Below are positions 11,184 to 24,034 of a DNA stretch of 64,000 nt, piece by piece. The notes under the pieces were generated by a model. That model ran no database searches. It was not told the DNA's origin and was given only the letters and a program-made list of their open reading frames with translations. Positions within the stretch are counted from its first letter, which is position 1; the number at the start of each line of letters is the position of its first letter. This stretch comes from Volutella citrinella (taxonomy: Eukaryota; Ascomycota; Sordariomycetes; Hypocreales; Nectriaceae): positions 2,666,001-2,730,000 of the forward strand of contig JAWZSP010000001.1 in NCBI GenBank assembly GCA_034401135.1, in the 5' to 3' direction. The position numbers were made by a program, and so were the translations under genes.

Positions 11184-12984
11184 GGTGACGACGGAGAAGG
11201 CCTTTTGCTGCAGACACGACAACGTTAGCCCATGATAGCACCATAAGCGAATGCAGTATGCGGGATTATCGGGGGTGAACGCGCTGCGCGACCCGGAATC
11301 ACCGCATCAAGAACCGAAGTACGCGACAGGAGATGGCAGTGATCGGCTTGTCGCATCTCGCAACATCTGGCGATGGCGAGGCTGATGGCGAGCCGGTACC
11401 GCAATTGGGCAACCGGTGTGGCCACAGACACGGGTACTGAATCGCCAACGCGACTATACGGTTGAGAAGAACCGTTTCCATCAAAATACATCGTTATATG
11501 CATGACGTAGCGGCAACAAAGGCCGATGTCGCGCTCGAGGCGGCTGATGATGAGGCGGGATCGACGACCGGCGGCGGTGGCATAGGACGGTGGGAGTGGT
11601 GGCAGCAACTAAGGTGAGGGCAACTTACAAGTCATTAATGAATGACACACGGGCAGAAGGCAGCATCCAGAGTGTTTTGGACGCTCCTCTGGGGTAGCCA
11701 GGCGGGATCGGAGGTCGGGTACGGGGAGAGTGTGAGGTATAGGGAGACAACGGAATGTCACAAAATGCACTGGTGGAGAGGCAGGAAAGAATTGGATGCA
11801 CGGGGTGAAGGTCCGCCAGCACGGCCGCGCTCTAGGCAGACCATGCCTGATTGGGCCTCACCCAAAACGGGAGCGTCACGTGATGTGCATTTCGCCAGAC
11901 TGCCGACCTTCAAACAAAGCCCCCGAGGTACAAACATTGATGTTCTCGAGCAAGAGGAGAGTTATGAATGACCTTTTCGCTTGATATTTTATGTACTATT
12001 GATAAATATACATTGTATTGGGCGTTATTCGCTATTGCTTCCCTTCAATAGATGGGTGCATCGACTCTCCCGTCCATTTGTGAGCTCACATTTACTGGAC
12101 TATTGGAAGCTGTCCCACCATGGAGGTAGTAGTGCAGATGTCAGCAAGGCTACGGGTGCATGCTATTCATAAAACAGTATTGCGTGGCTCCCCATAGCCG
12201 AAAATACGGAAGGGGGGAGTCACAACAATAACGGCCTGCAAACAACATTGGCCGTAGCAAGAGCCTCGCGAGCAGGGGCCGATCGAATTAAAGTTGGGGG
12301 CGGCTAGCACCTCCTTACCAACAATCCCAGGACCCAGGGCCTCAAAGTGGAGGATTTGTACGCGCCGAGGTGAGAAACCGGTTGTATGACATTGTAAGTA
12401 CCCAATAGCTTGATTACAATCCGAAGGCGAGTTAAAGCGACATGCAATCATACCAGGTACCTTCTCCAAAGCCACCTCGATAGTTTGTAGGGACCTGGAA
12501 GGTAAGGTCTGTAACACCACCCGATGATAAGTTTGTCGGCATAGGGTAACTGCAGTGGGTCCGCCACCCTATCACCATGTTGGTCTCGTCCATTGTCGGT
12601 ACTTGAATACCCACTGTACAGCTGGCACCTGGCCGAGTCACAATAGCGGCCCCCCCACTGCCCTGCCCCGCCAAAGTGGACGATTCATAACACGGGAAAA
12701 ATTGATGACCACACACGGAGAGAACACGGCCACCACAAACTCCAGTTTCACTCCTCCTCCGACTCCTTGCATCACTCCCTTTCGCCCCCTTCAAGGAGCC
12801 TCGCCCGGCGCATTGCACTGCGACCACTGTACACGAGACGATTCCGACTCGCTCGTCGTCCTCTGGAACTCCAACCGAAGCCTAGGCTCCACTTTTCGCT
12901 GCCCGATAAAAAAAACCACAAAAAAACCACAAACCCCACCTCCAACGCCTCGAATTATTCTCTGTATCCCCCCTCGCCGCCATC
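11184..12984. other. Divergent intergenic region CHD1/RLI1
   Basis: About 1.8 kb between two divergent starts. The part next to CHD1 probably contains its 5' leader, perhaps with an intron. The last 250 nt before RLI1 are C- and CT-rich, as is common just upstream of highly expressed fungal genes. Frames on both strands lack recognisable domains. Confidence 0.55.
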
Positions 12985-15053
12985 ATGTCGGACAAGCTCA
13001 CGCGGTATGTACTGTTCCATGCTGCACTTGAGAGCCACTCGGAAACGCAACTCGGACTAACACGATTCACCCTAGTATCGCCATCGTCAACACTGACAAG
13101 GTGCGACTGCAAATCTGAACCCCAGCTCACGCGCGTGCCCCGCCATATACTGACCCCTCATCTTAGTGTCGCCCGCGAAAATGTCGTCAAGAATGCAAGA
13201 AGTCCTGCCCCGTCGTCCGTAGCGGAAAACTGTGCATCGAAGTCACTCCCGAGTCTCGCCTGGCATTTATTTCCGAGAGCCTTTGCATTGGTTGCGGTAT
13301 CTGCCCCAAGAAATGCCCTTTTGACGCCATCACCATCATCAACCTGCCGACCAACCTTGAGAGCCAGGTAACTCACCGTTATGGCCCAAACAGCTTCAAG
13401 TTGCACCGGCTTCCCATGCCCCGCCCAGGCCAGGTGCTGGGTCTGGTCGGAACCAACGGTATTGGCAAGAGTACTGCCCTGAAGATCCTGTCGGGAAAGC
13501 TCAAGCCCAACCTGGGCCGCCACGACAACCCCCCTGACTGGGAAGATGTCATCAAGCATTTCCGTGGCTCCGAACTGCAGAGTACGTGTCAAGGTTTCAT
13601 GATAGGCCTTGGATAAGGAACTGACAAATGACTAGACTACTTCACTAAGCTTCTGGAAGACGACCTCAAGGCTGTCGTCAAGCCCCAATATGTCGACCAG
13701 ATCCCCAAGGCTGTTCGCGGCACCCAGAAGAGCGTCCGCTTCTTGATCGAGAGCCGCGCTTCCCTTGGCAACATGGAGCAGGTGGCCAATGTCCTCGAAC
13801 TGAACCACATCATGGACCGTGACATCAACCTCCTTTCTGGTGGTGAGCTCCAGCGATTTGCCATTGGAACTGTCTGTGTCCAGAAGGCCGATGTGTACAT
13901 GTTTGACGAGCCCTCGTCTTACTTGGATGTCAAGCAGCGACTAAGCGCTGCCTTGATCATTCGCTCGCTCCTCCGAGACAATGACTACATCATCGTTGTC
14001 GAGCACGATCTGTCTGTCCTCGACTACCTGTCTGACTACATCTGCGTTCTGTACGGAAGGCCCGCTGTTTATGGTGTCGTCACTCTCCCCCACTCTGTCC
14101 GTGAAGGTATCAATATCTTCCTGGACGGACACATTCCCACGGAGAACCTGCGATTCCGTGACGAGTCTCTGACTTTCCGCCTTGCCGAAAGCGCCGATGA
14201 ATTCGCCATCGACAAGTCTCGTGCCTTTAAATACCCCAGGATGGAGAAGACTCTCGGAAACTTCAAGCTCAGGATTGACTCCGGCGACTTCACAGACTCT
14301 GAGATTATCGTCATGATGGGCGAGAACGGAACCGGAAAGACGACCTTCTGTCGACTCCTGGCCGGCGCACTTAAGCCCGACAACAAGGCTGGCGTGCCCG
14401 AGATGAAGATCAGCATGAAGCCTCAGACTATTACCCCCAAGTTCGAGGGCACTGTGCGCCAGCTGTTCTTCAAGAAGATCAAGCAGGCTTTCCTGTCACC
14501 CCAGTTCCAGACTGACGTTGTCAAGCCCTTGAAGCTGGATGACTTCATTGACCAGGAAGTCAAGAACTTGTCCGGTGGTGAATTGCAGCGTGTTGCCATT
14601 GTTCTGGCCCTCGGTATGCCTGCTGACATCTACCTCATTGACGAACCGTCGGCCTACTTGGATTCCGAGCAGCGTATCATTGCTGCTCGTGTCATTAAGC
14701 GATTCATCATGCACGCCAAGAAGACTGCCTTCATTGTCGAGCACGATTTCATCATGGCCACCTACCTCGCTGACCGTGTCATTGTCTTCGACGGCAAGCC
14801 CGGTATCGATGCTCACGCCAACGCGCCCGAGTCGCTTCTCACCGGCTGCAACAGCTTCCTGAAGAACCTGGATGTCACCTTCCGTCGCGACCCCACCAAC
14901 TACCGCCCCCGTATCAACAAGAACGGCTCTCAGCTCGACCAGGAGCAGAAGATGAGCGGCAACTACGTAAGAGAAACCCCAGATGACCCCCCGTTTCCCC
15001 ATGACTAACGCTTCTTCCAGTTCTTCTTGGAGGAGACTCCCGATAAGAGCTAA
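12985..15053 (+). CDS. RLI1: ABC-type ribosome recycling factor Rli1/ABCE1
   Basis: Five exons: 12985-13004, 13076-13100, 13167-13581, 13636-14966 and 15021-15053, giving 607 residues (yeast Rli1 608). The protein splits 80S post-termination ribosomes and takes part in initiation. All eight Fe-S ligands are in the canonical places: Cys16, 21, 25, 29 and 55, 58, 61, 65. Nucleotide-binding domain 1 has Walker [10 protein letters not shown] from residue 110 and LSGGELQR; domain 2 has GENGTGKTT and a second LSGGELQR, each with a DEPS Walker B. The first two exons are only 20 and 25 nt, and the second donor is GTGCGA; both are needed to encode the N-terminus up to Lys15. It converges with PRP40. 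Confidence 0.97.
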
Positions 15054-15932
15054 AGGCACCGAAAAGGAGACCTTCCCTCCCCGTCATAATGCATCTCCCG
15101 GCGTTTGGGGCGTTCAAAATGGAAATTCGCGAATGGAGCGAGCCGGTGGCGATGTGCGTGTTTTGGGAATAGAGGAGCACAGCGCCAGCGAAGACGACGA
15201 CGAAGATGGATAACAACGGTGACGGCAGTGTGCCCCCTGTTGTCTGGTCCTACATATCCTCGGTTCGTTGGGTGGATTTTGATTGCGTACATGCTATTTT
15301 TACAAAAGTACAGTATCTTGATGAACCTGATTGACTTGCATTAGTCACTTGGGAGTAAGTGTGGGTAAGGAGGAGCGAACCGCAAGCCTATGTAGATTGA
15401 GGGACAATGGATCAAGCAGGACCTCTGCCGTCAATGTCTGTTTGTCTCCTAGTGGGAGACATCAGATCACTCGAGATAAATGATTTTTATACACTCAATC
15501 GTCCTGATTGGATAGTCTTGAACATTCATGCACCGGCATAGTTTATGTGCAAAAGATGTATGGAAGTGAATGCGGAACGATGATTACTAGTACTGCTACT
15601 ACTAATAGTACTTCTTGCGCCGTAGAAACTGAGCTACAGCCGCCTACACACAACTGACTGGCAAGAAATCCTAGAGGGATATTAGGGGGAAACATACATT
15701 TCGAATGCCGTGCTGCCACTGTCCCGCGTGTGAACCGAGGGTACAAGACCGACTGGGCTGCTGATGGTCCAAATGCATTCGTTGCGCTGAGCAATTGCTC
15801 CAGCCAGAAGTCTGTACTTTGTGTCATCTGGCCCAACGGGGGGCTGACATCCCGGTACGTACAAGAAATGCTTGGAAACGGTTGCAGAGACGCCCTCCAC
15901 GACCAGGAACTGAGAAGGGAAACGAGCCTCAT
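15054..15932. other. Convergent intergenic region RLI1/PRP40
   Basis: About 880 nt holding the 3' ends of two convergent genes. There is a short ACTA/TAGT-rich patch near 15,590-15,612. No gene or RNA is recognised. Confidence 0.55.
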
Positions 15933-18613
15933 CTAGTCCTCTTCAATCTCGCCTTCTTCGCTTCCGGAGTGGACATCTTTGGCGGGAGGCGGCGACGTCC
16001 TGTTGCGCGGGCGCGCGTCGCGAGCTTCGCGGGGAGGAGTTCTCTCACGAGATCGGTCACGTCTCTGGCGCTGTGGAGAATAAGTATTAACGACACTGCT
16101 GGATGTGGGAATCACGGGTTATCTTACCTTGGAATCCCTAGAATCGCGGCGCGTGTAGTGGTCATCTTCATCGTCGGGACGTCGACGCCGGGAACTCGAC
16201 GGGCGCTCGTCACCATAGGGGAGCTCGTCATACGAACCTCGGTCAACGCGACGGCGATAAAGTCTCTCCCGCTCATCTTCGCGGTCCTTCCTTTCGCGAT
16301 CGTAATAGCTGTCGTCATCACGTCGCGAACGGGTAGGTCGGTCATAGTCACGGTCGCGCTCTCGCTCTCGCTCACGTTCTCGGCGCGGAGGAGAGCCTTG
16401 GCGGCTGCGCTGCTCGGTGCTCAACAGGTTCTCTGCCATGGTTGATTTTCGGTGATTGCGTTCTCGCTCAGCAATAGCCTTGCGCCTGTCGGCTTCATAT
16501 GCATCTGGCTCCGGGCTGCGACTGCGTCGAGGACCACGTCCACCGCTACGATGAGAGCGCTCACCTCTAGACCGGTCTCGCTCACGGCGATGCAAATCAC
16601 GTTCGCTGGAGATGTGATCGCGTCTCCTGTAGCTCCTGTCCGCTTCGTCCTCCTTCTCGCGCATCCGACGAATGTGCTTTTCAAAAGCACCCCGGCGAGC
16701 ATCTTCGCTAGCGACGGCCTGGAACTCGTCTGATTTCAGTAGTCGAGGCCGTACCTTTTCATATGTGTCATTGACAGCAATAGGGGGTTCCATGCGTTTC
16801 ATGTACGCGCGCAAGTCCTCAGCGGCTCGACGTTGGTGCCGCTCTGAATGTCGGTCGTCCTCGCGCTTCGAGGATCGTTTCTCCCGAAGCTAAACAAAGT
16901 ACATTAGTCCGGCTGCTAATTGGAGATAGAGAGAAACAGAGAGAGGGTAGACTAACCCGGCCAAAAATGAGATGGAGAATATCACGATCAATGTTAGCAG
17001 TTCGTCGATCGTCCTTCATGAGGGAGAGGAACTCCTCAAACTCGCTTGTCGGGGTGAGCTCGAATCTCTTGTCCTGCATCTTGCCATTAGCATGTTTGCT
17101 ACGCCACGAGGGGTATAAATAAGCTTGGGGGTTCCTTACCTCAAGGACATCGAGCACGTCGTTTCTCGGAACGCGCAGGCCGCGTTCCTCCTCCTCGATG
17201 ATATCCCAGAACAGTTCCTGGGGGTTTGAGCCGCCTTGGCCAGCCATGTTGACGTACCGTGCATCGCTCTCAATGAGCGGAACAACATGTCCCCACTTTG
17301 TACCAGCATTTATCTTGCCGTCGCGGCGCAGCTCACCCAAGAGGGACTTGAACGCATCACGGTTTTTGCGCTCTTCCCGAAACTTCTTGTTCTTCTCCTC
17401 CTGCTTGGTGTCGTTGAAGGTGCGTTCTAGAGCCTTCATGTGGTTTTGGAATGCGGTCAAGATGTCGAACTTGCTGAGAGCCTGATACTTTTTATCATCC
17501 TGGAACGGTGGGGTGGATGATATTATACCTTGCGCATCAGACCAACGAGTGTACGGCTCCAAGTTGAGCTTTGGCAAAAGGTCAATCAGTCCGTCCATAG
17601 CATTCTTTCGAAGTGATATCTGCTGCTCGGCATGGGTTTTCTTGAGGCCGATGATGTACTCCTCAAATAGAATTCGTCGCTCTGACTCGTCGTCGGTGGA
17701 ACGGAAAATAGTCTCCCCTTCGATGATGGGGCGGGCAGTCTTCCAGCGCGTATAGTGAGCAATCTCAGGATGTCTCTTGAGCATTGTTTCAAAGTCGGTA
17801 CGTAGCTTGGACAGCCTCTCGTGGGCCCGCTCCTTGTCCTGGATGACCACATCCTGGCAGTACTTCTCAAAGGCCGCCTTTCTGTCCTTGGGGTCTTTGA
17901 TTGCACGGAACTGGGGGTCTCGCGCCGTCGCTCGGATTGTCTTTTCCCAGGACCATTCAGGCTGGACACCGCTCCGCTTGAGGAGCTTGGCGAATGCCGC
18001 CTCGGCCTCCTCTGCGGTAGAATATTCAGGATCGTTGCTGGCGGGAACGAAAGCCTGCACCTTGGGGTCGCTTCCGTAGGTCAACTGGCGAGACTCGGGA
18101 AACGTGTCCCGCTGGTCTCTCTGATCTCTTTGATCACGCTGGTCTCGGTAGTCCCGCTGGTCCCGCTGTTCTCGGTAATCTCGTTGGTCTCGCTGATCCC
18201 TCTGATCGTATGAAGGGCCTGGGTAGCCACCGGTCGGGCCGCCGCCGGGCGTGTAGGGCGTCGCGGGGGTCGGAGTTTGCGGCTCGGCCGCACCGATTGC
18301 ATTCTTATAGGCATCTGGCATCTCCCAGGAGCTCTGACTTGTCTCGGTGTTGTACCAATACTTGCGACCACCCTCTGCTGTATACTCCTTCCAGGGCTGA
18401 TTCGCGAGCGCGCGCTGCGAGCTAACTTAGTACATCAAAATTGGAACGAGGGTGGCTACGGCTGCCTACCTCTGCCGGGGTCATCATATCCTCCGGCTTG
18501 GTCCATTGGGTGACCTTGGTCGTCGCATTGTAGAAATAGGCTCGTCCATCGGGAGTGTGATGTTCCTGCCAAGCCGAGGCTGGCTGGCCGTAAGGCGCTG
18601 CAAAGCCATTCAT
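15933..18613 (-). CDS. PRP40: U1 snRNP-associated splicing factor Prp40 (WW and FF domains)
   Basis: Five exons: 18613-18470, 18414-17140, 17073-16957, 16889-16128 and 16070-15933, giving 811 residues. Prp40 bridges the 5' splice site (U1 snRNP) and branch-point proteins early in splicing and binds the polymerase II C-terminal tail. Two WW domains open the protein (about 14-45 and 55-82), the first split from the second by intron 1. A low-complexity Arg-Asp-Gln repeat lies at 118-151, followed by a run of FF domains from about 180 to 560. The C-terminal third is Arg/Ser/Asp/Glu-rich, RS-like, more extended than in yeast Prp40 and similar to other filamentous fungi. Intron 2 (17074-17139, 66 nt) has no stop and keeps frame, so it could be missed or retained. 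The gene shares a 438-nt divergent promoter region with TRS65. Confidence 0.93.
18106..18207 (-). repeat. Coding trinucleotide-pattern repeat (Arg-Asp-Gln) in PRP40
   Basis: Nine-base units giving RDQ, with some RDY and REQ variants, repeat about eleven times. The plus strand shows it as repeated TCTCTG/GTCTCG-like blocks. Confidence 0.8.
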
Positions 18614-19051
18614 CGTGGGTATGGTCTGGGGAGGGTCGCGGAGGGTATAGCGCTAGAGGGATCTAACGAGGGTATAACGCGACACGCCGCAGACTGAGTT
18701 GCTGGTTGCGCCGTGTTGGATGAAGCTGGTGACGATGATGGAATGCCGCGTCAAGGTACGCACGCGGAGGAGGCTCCTGTGATGTTTTACTCCATTCGAC
18801 TTTTTGCGCACGGACCAACGGCATGGATCAATCTTGATTGTGCACCCGGTTTATGCAATTAGCAGAAGTGTCCACATCTATCAACCAGCCAGGGGAACTG
18901 AACCAGCAGGTGATGTACACATGGACGTGGCTGGCCCAGGGGAAAAAAGGTCAAACAAGTTGGAAACTTGATGAATGAGCTATTCGTCGAGGAGCCGAGA
19001 ACCTGTGGTTTCATGCGGTGGTAGTGCCGTCAGCTAGGCACCAACCATACC
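18614..19051. other. Bidirectional promoter region PRP40/TRS65
   Basis: 438 nt between two divergent starts. Nothing else is recognised. Confidence 0.6.
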
Positions 19052-20894
19052 ATGTCGCAGCCAGACGTCGCCGAGCCTGAGGTGCTCACTCACATGTTCC
19101 CTCCCGACCCGACAACGACATTCACTGAGGAGTCGAGGTTGACATACTTGGTACCTGCGGAAACGGATCTCGACATTGAAGCTACATTGCGGAGTATTCA
19201 GCCGGAAAAGTCTCCTAATGATGCCATTGAGTCTCGAGAATCGCTCTTCTTTGGTGGGTCCCATCCAATGGTAACCACATCTACACTAATTAACCAACGG
19301 TTGACCGTCAGATGAGACTGCCGACGTGATTCTCATCCTCCAGTCGCCCTGGATTGACAGACCCACGCTACTCTCTTACCTCGCAAGGCTTGTCATCTCT
19401 CTCGAGGTCCAAGTTGTGAATGGCAACGCCGCTGGCCGCGAGAGCCCGCCTGCTTCAGAGGTCATTTTCACCGGCACCGTACCAGATACCGGCGAGCCTC
19501 TCGTCCTTGTCAATGGGGATGACGGCGATGGTGAACCAAAGAGCGTTTATGTTGCGTGGAAGCTATCCGTGTTCCTCGCCAGGCCTCGCATACGCTTGCA
19601 CAACCCATCCGCCGTCTTCTCCGCCTCCATCGGTTTGAAGCCGGAGGCATCTCCCGACACTAATCTTCGGGGCGGTGGCTATCTTCAGAGTGGCGTTCCT
19701 TCCGGGTTTAATTTACTCGAGTCATTTGGAAATGACACAGCATTGGGCGGCATCGTCCCTCGGCTCTCGGCCCTTCGAGTGTCGAGAGTTGCGCCCGTCA
19801 CCCGTCCGCAAGATCTTATGATGCACATTCGTGCTCTGCCCCAATTCGAACTCAGGATTTTCCCAGTCCTCCATACTCGCATACGATTCTCGAGGCCCAA
19901 CACTGCGCCTTCCAGCTCAGCAGTCATCGCTCTGTTGGAGGTTGACTTCACGGCTCACTTTGACTGCGAAGTCATCCTCGATGCGATAAACCTGTCCATC
20001 CAAGGAAGTTCAATCGAAAACCTCAACGACGAGGCCAACATGCAGCTGCCACTGAGCTGCGTGGCTCACGACCACGTCACCCTGCTCTACCGCATCGCTC
20101 CCCTGGAGGTTGACATCTCCCCGAAGGCGATGACGAGGGACCTTGATATCAACATATCTGCCACGGCTCAGGTTGTTCCTGGCAAGTCTACACCCAAACT
20201 TTCCATGACCTGGACGACAACGCTCGACTTTACGACGCCCGTGAACCCGGGCTTTGGCCCCACTACTGGCTCTGGTATCCAACGGGCTCACCGACCATCC
20301 CAACTATCAATTGCTGGCAACGTTGTACACCCCCTCAAATCGCCGTCAAGCATTCGCCCCGACGCACTACCGACGCTGGAGGCTACAACGGCGACAGAGG
20401 CCGAAGTCCCCGAGCTAGGCATCACCATGACATTCAGAGGACCCCCCGAACCGGTCCACCCAGGGGAGACGTTCTGCTGGACTGTCTTTGTTGTCAACCG
20501 CATAAGCGACAAAATTTCCATGCCACCGCGCAAGCTGGCTCTCGTGGCGATTCCAAAACGTCGCCGAAATGAGGTCCGCATGGCTCGTCCGCCCTCTACT
20601 GGAGGCAGACGTCATGGCGACAAGGACGTCGCTGAGGCCTTCATGGATGAGAACGTGTTGCATGCGGTGCAAAAGAACTCCATGATGGACTCGGCGGACC
20701 TTGTCTGCCTCAGCGCCGATACCCGGGTCGGATCCCTTGCCCCAGGAGCGTGCCATGTCGTTGAGCTGCAGTTCTTGGCGCTGCAAGAGGGTATCCTGGG
20801 TGTGGAGGCGATCCGAGTGGTCGACTTAGGGTCACAGGAGCACGTTGATATCAGAGAGCTACCCACGACGATTGTAGAACCCATTGCAGCGTGA
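19052..20894 (+). CDS. TRS65: TRAPPII complex subunit Trs65
   Basis: Two exons, 19052-19253 and 19312-20894, give 594 residues. Trs65 is a fungal-specific subunit of TRAPPII, the exchange factor complex for Ypt31/32 at the late Golgi. The evidence is overall resemblance to the Trs65 family: an N-terminal block with DLDIEATL, an LFFDE..VILILQSPWIDRPTL stretch spanning the splice junction, a blocked pattern LVISLEVQVV, VYVAWKLSVFLARPRIRLHNP, and the strongly conserved PRLSALRVSRVAPVT in the middle, followed by beta-rich repeats. The intron uses a GTGGGT donor; the join G/AT makes the Asp of FFDE, which supports it. There is no transmembrane segment or enzyme motif. It converges with SLD3 with about 200 nt between stop codons. 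Confidence 0.85.
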
Positions 20895-21097
20895 ACTTGT
20901 AAACATATAGATAATCCTGACGCAGCCAAAATGTTTATGCGCCCTTCGTGGCTGTCATGTCTATGTCATTAATCGTATAGTAAATCGCCTGGCCATGCAT
21001 GGTTGTAACGCCTTCTAATCAAGGTACACCTTCCCGTCCATCACATGCGTTTAATGCAAACACCGTATAGTATGTCCGACAACCCGCCTTAGCCAAG

Positions 21098-24034
21098 TCA
21101 CAACAAGCCATCCATGTCATCGTCCCATCCTAGTCGTTGGTAGATGGATTTCTCCTCCGACACGACCGTCGAGTCTACAACGTTCCTCGTGCTTGCCTTG
21201 ACCGGCGTAGCAAGGACATCATAGTGTCTTGCGCTGGTGGGTGTCGTGCCAAATTCGCTCCCACCAGCTGCGAACAGCCTCCCCGTCGACGGCTTCGTTT
21301 CCCAGAGAGGCGAGGAGGGTGGCATTGCCAACTCACCGTCAGCTAGGGTCGAGAATGCATCTCGGGTTACAGCCTGCTTGGTTGGGGTGCTGCCGATTCT
21401 GTCGCAAACCTGGGCAGGGCTGCCGTGGAATGCGTTCCGATGGCCCTCTCGAAGCCCAGTCGACGGAATCATTGACGAGATACTCGAAGGGGGAATCATC
21501 TCTTCCATGCTCAATAGGGGCACGTCTGCCAAAGACTCTGTCTTGGTGGCAAACACGTCCTTGAAACGGTTGTTTGTCGGTGTTGCCTTGACTTGGATCG
21601 GTGCGGCGTTCGAAGCACGAGCGGGTTTCCTCACTTCTAAATGGCGTGTTAGCCCCTGTCCTGATTGCGCGGGTCCGCTCTGGAGCTTACTCTTGGCCGA
21701 GAGCCCAGTGATGGCTCGGCGCTCAGCAGCCTCGACCAATGCCTTGCCCGCCATCCCTCGATTCGGCTTTCTCAATGCTGAAATGGCGTCTTTCAATTCG
21801 GCGTCGACCAAGGCCTTCTTAGCAGCCTTGGCATCCTCGAGATTGGAATTGCCGCTGCCACGCGGAACGGGGCGGCTTCTCCGGTTGAGAAGGTCTGAGT
21901 CAGCCTTGAGCGCCGTGTTCGGCGCTACTGGCTCACTGCATTCACGCTTGATATTTGATAGTGAAGTCGAGGAAGCAGAGCGCATTAGAGCAATCATGCT
22001 ACCTGGGCCTCTGGAAACACTTCGCCGGTGTAGCTGTTCCGTGGACAATGCCCGCTGGAGTGTTCTTGGAGCCTGAAGCGGCTGGATTGTGGGCCGCTTA
22101 GCAGCTGCTCCTGGTTGTTCACGCTTACTCGAGGACCGCTTCTGGCCTCTTGAGCTGGAAGATTTCGCAATCGTCGGTCCTCCCAGCTTCCTGCTAATGG
22201 AGTCGCACAATTCAGGAAGCCGCGCTGAAAAGCTGTGGTTTGTTAGGCAGCTGAAGTCTTCGAGCTTGAACAGGCTTTGGACTTACAAAGGTACGATCAC
22301 ATCCACGCAGAAATCCTTGAGCGGCTCTGCGGATGGCTTTTGTAGTAGTTGGCCATCCCCAGGCTGGCGCGACACCTGAGAGTCCTCCAACAAAAGCTGC
22401 TCTTCTGACGCGGTGGACTGCCAGATTGTCAGGCGATCTGCGTGGACATCGATGAGAACCGGAAGATTGTGCTTGTTCCGTTTCTTGGGTGGCGGCTGAG
22501 CCATGACCTGCGTGGCTTCCACCGTGCCTGGGAGAGGTGGAAGCTGGCTTTCCTCAACAGCGCCATTTGCCTTCAGTGGAGTTAAAGCCAGAATTTCCAG
22601 TATTAGGATCATTTGAAGTTGAGTTTCGCGGGTGCGAAGCATTGAGGCCAAAGATTTGACATGTTCCATAGGGATACTGCCCTCGTCACCTTTGAGTTCC
22701 GGTTTATTGGCAGTCCACCATGTTCTGATGTGGTCTTGTTCCTGCGGATACAGGCCGTCCTTGCCAAGTTTCATTCTCTTGACTCTGCGTTTTTTTCGCC
22801 GTCCTTCGTCAGAACTTTCCGCGATCCAATTCGTCTTGGTAACTAGAGAAGGAACTGTCTCTCTATACTTTTTGTCGATTTGAACCGTGGTCATGATCAA
22901 TCCTTTTAGGAATTCCGTAAGATCCCTCATGTCAAGGTTAGACTCGAGGTCGAGGTGAAAAGCGGATCGTGCGCGTGATAACGGCCCCTTTGCAAAATAT
23001 GCCAAAGAACCCTGGAGCGTATGTCAGCAATAGCCAGAAGATCGAGGGCAAGTGACAAACCATTGACTTGTAAAGAGCATCAAAGTACTGTGTTCTTATC
23101 ATCTCCAAAATGCTTTCTGTATTTTGTTGTTGGGGAGACTCCGCTGCGATTGAGGTGGTGGAGACTTTCCCAACAGGTGTTTTATCGGCATCTTTCAAAG
23201 GGCAAGGCTCACTCGACTCTCCTTCCTTGAGTGTAGGTGATGGAAGATTTGCATCGGCCTGCGGCATGGCCTGGCTTGCGTCGTCTCGCCTCGTAGCATC
23301 GTCGAAGGTAGATACAGATTGCGACCTTGCTCTCTTGCGAACTAGCGACTGAATAGCTTCAATAGCGGCTCTCTTTGTCTTCTGATCCTTGTGTATTCGA
23401 GGAGTTGTGGTGGGCGTGCTTTCTGGTCGATCCTTGGCACTGGCATGGCTGGTAGGACGGAGGCGGTCACGGCAGGTAGCAGTGGCTTGTTGTGCTAGGC
23501 TTTCGAGATCGACCCAGGCTCCTAGCTTGCATGCTATGTATAGACCGCTGTCTTGGCGCTCGAGTGCGTAGGTGATGCGCGTGGATTCGGATCGCGCGAT
23601 AAGGACGACCGGCACGGAGCCCATGCGGCTCTCCAAGTCAAGGACTTTGATGTGGGACTCGAATGATCGGCCAGAATGGAGCTCTGGGTTGGGAGAATTG
23701 AAATCTATGCAGGAGAGAGAGAGATTTCCTCGAGGCAAGACCATCAAAGGCAAAAGGACGCGGGGTTGGATGTGTAGATTTGGCGGGTGAGGCTGCTCGA
23801 AAAATCTCTTGTCAGTCATGGCGGAAGGGGGACCATGATGCAATCACCACAAACCTTGAGCGTAACGGATGGCTTGAGAAGGTGGTCCATTGCAGCCGAG
23901 TCTGCCCGCTTTCGCTTGCGGTTGTCGGACAAAGAAGGTTCATCATTGCGATGCGAGCTGCCCTCGGAGCTGGGCGTCAAGATCCTTGAGCGTGGACGCG
24001 ACGCGTCGTTCCCGACAAGGGCGGGTGAGGACAT
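21098..24034 (-). CDS. SLD3: DNA replication initiation regulator Sld3
   Basis: Five exons: 24034-23855, 23792-23061, 23011-22287, 22232-21691 and 21636-21098, giving 905 residues. Sld3 recruits Cdc45 to the loaded Mcm2-7 helicase, and its CDK-phosphorylated C-terminal part binds Dpb11. Support is the fungal Sld3 pattern: an N-terminal block PHPPNLHIQPRVLLPLM after intron 1, a central helical Sld3/Treslin-type domain spanning exons 2-3 (SLAYFAKGPLSRAR, WWTANKPELK and a Leu-rich helix LQMILILEILAL), and a disordered basic Ser/Pro-rich C-terminal half with many S/TP sites. Introns are small (49-67 nt). Intron 4 (21637-21690) is stop-free and 54 nt long, so it keeps frame if retained. The protein ends YQRLGWDDDMDGLL. 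The first ATG gives a conventional start; the GTG codon two triplets upstream is not used. Confidence 0.88.
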
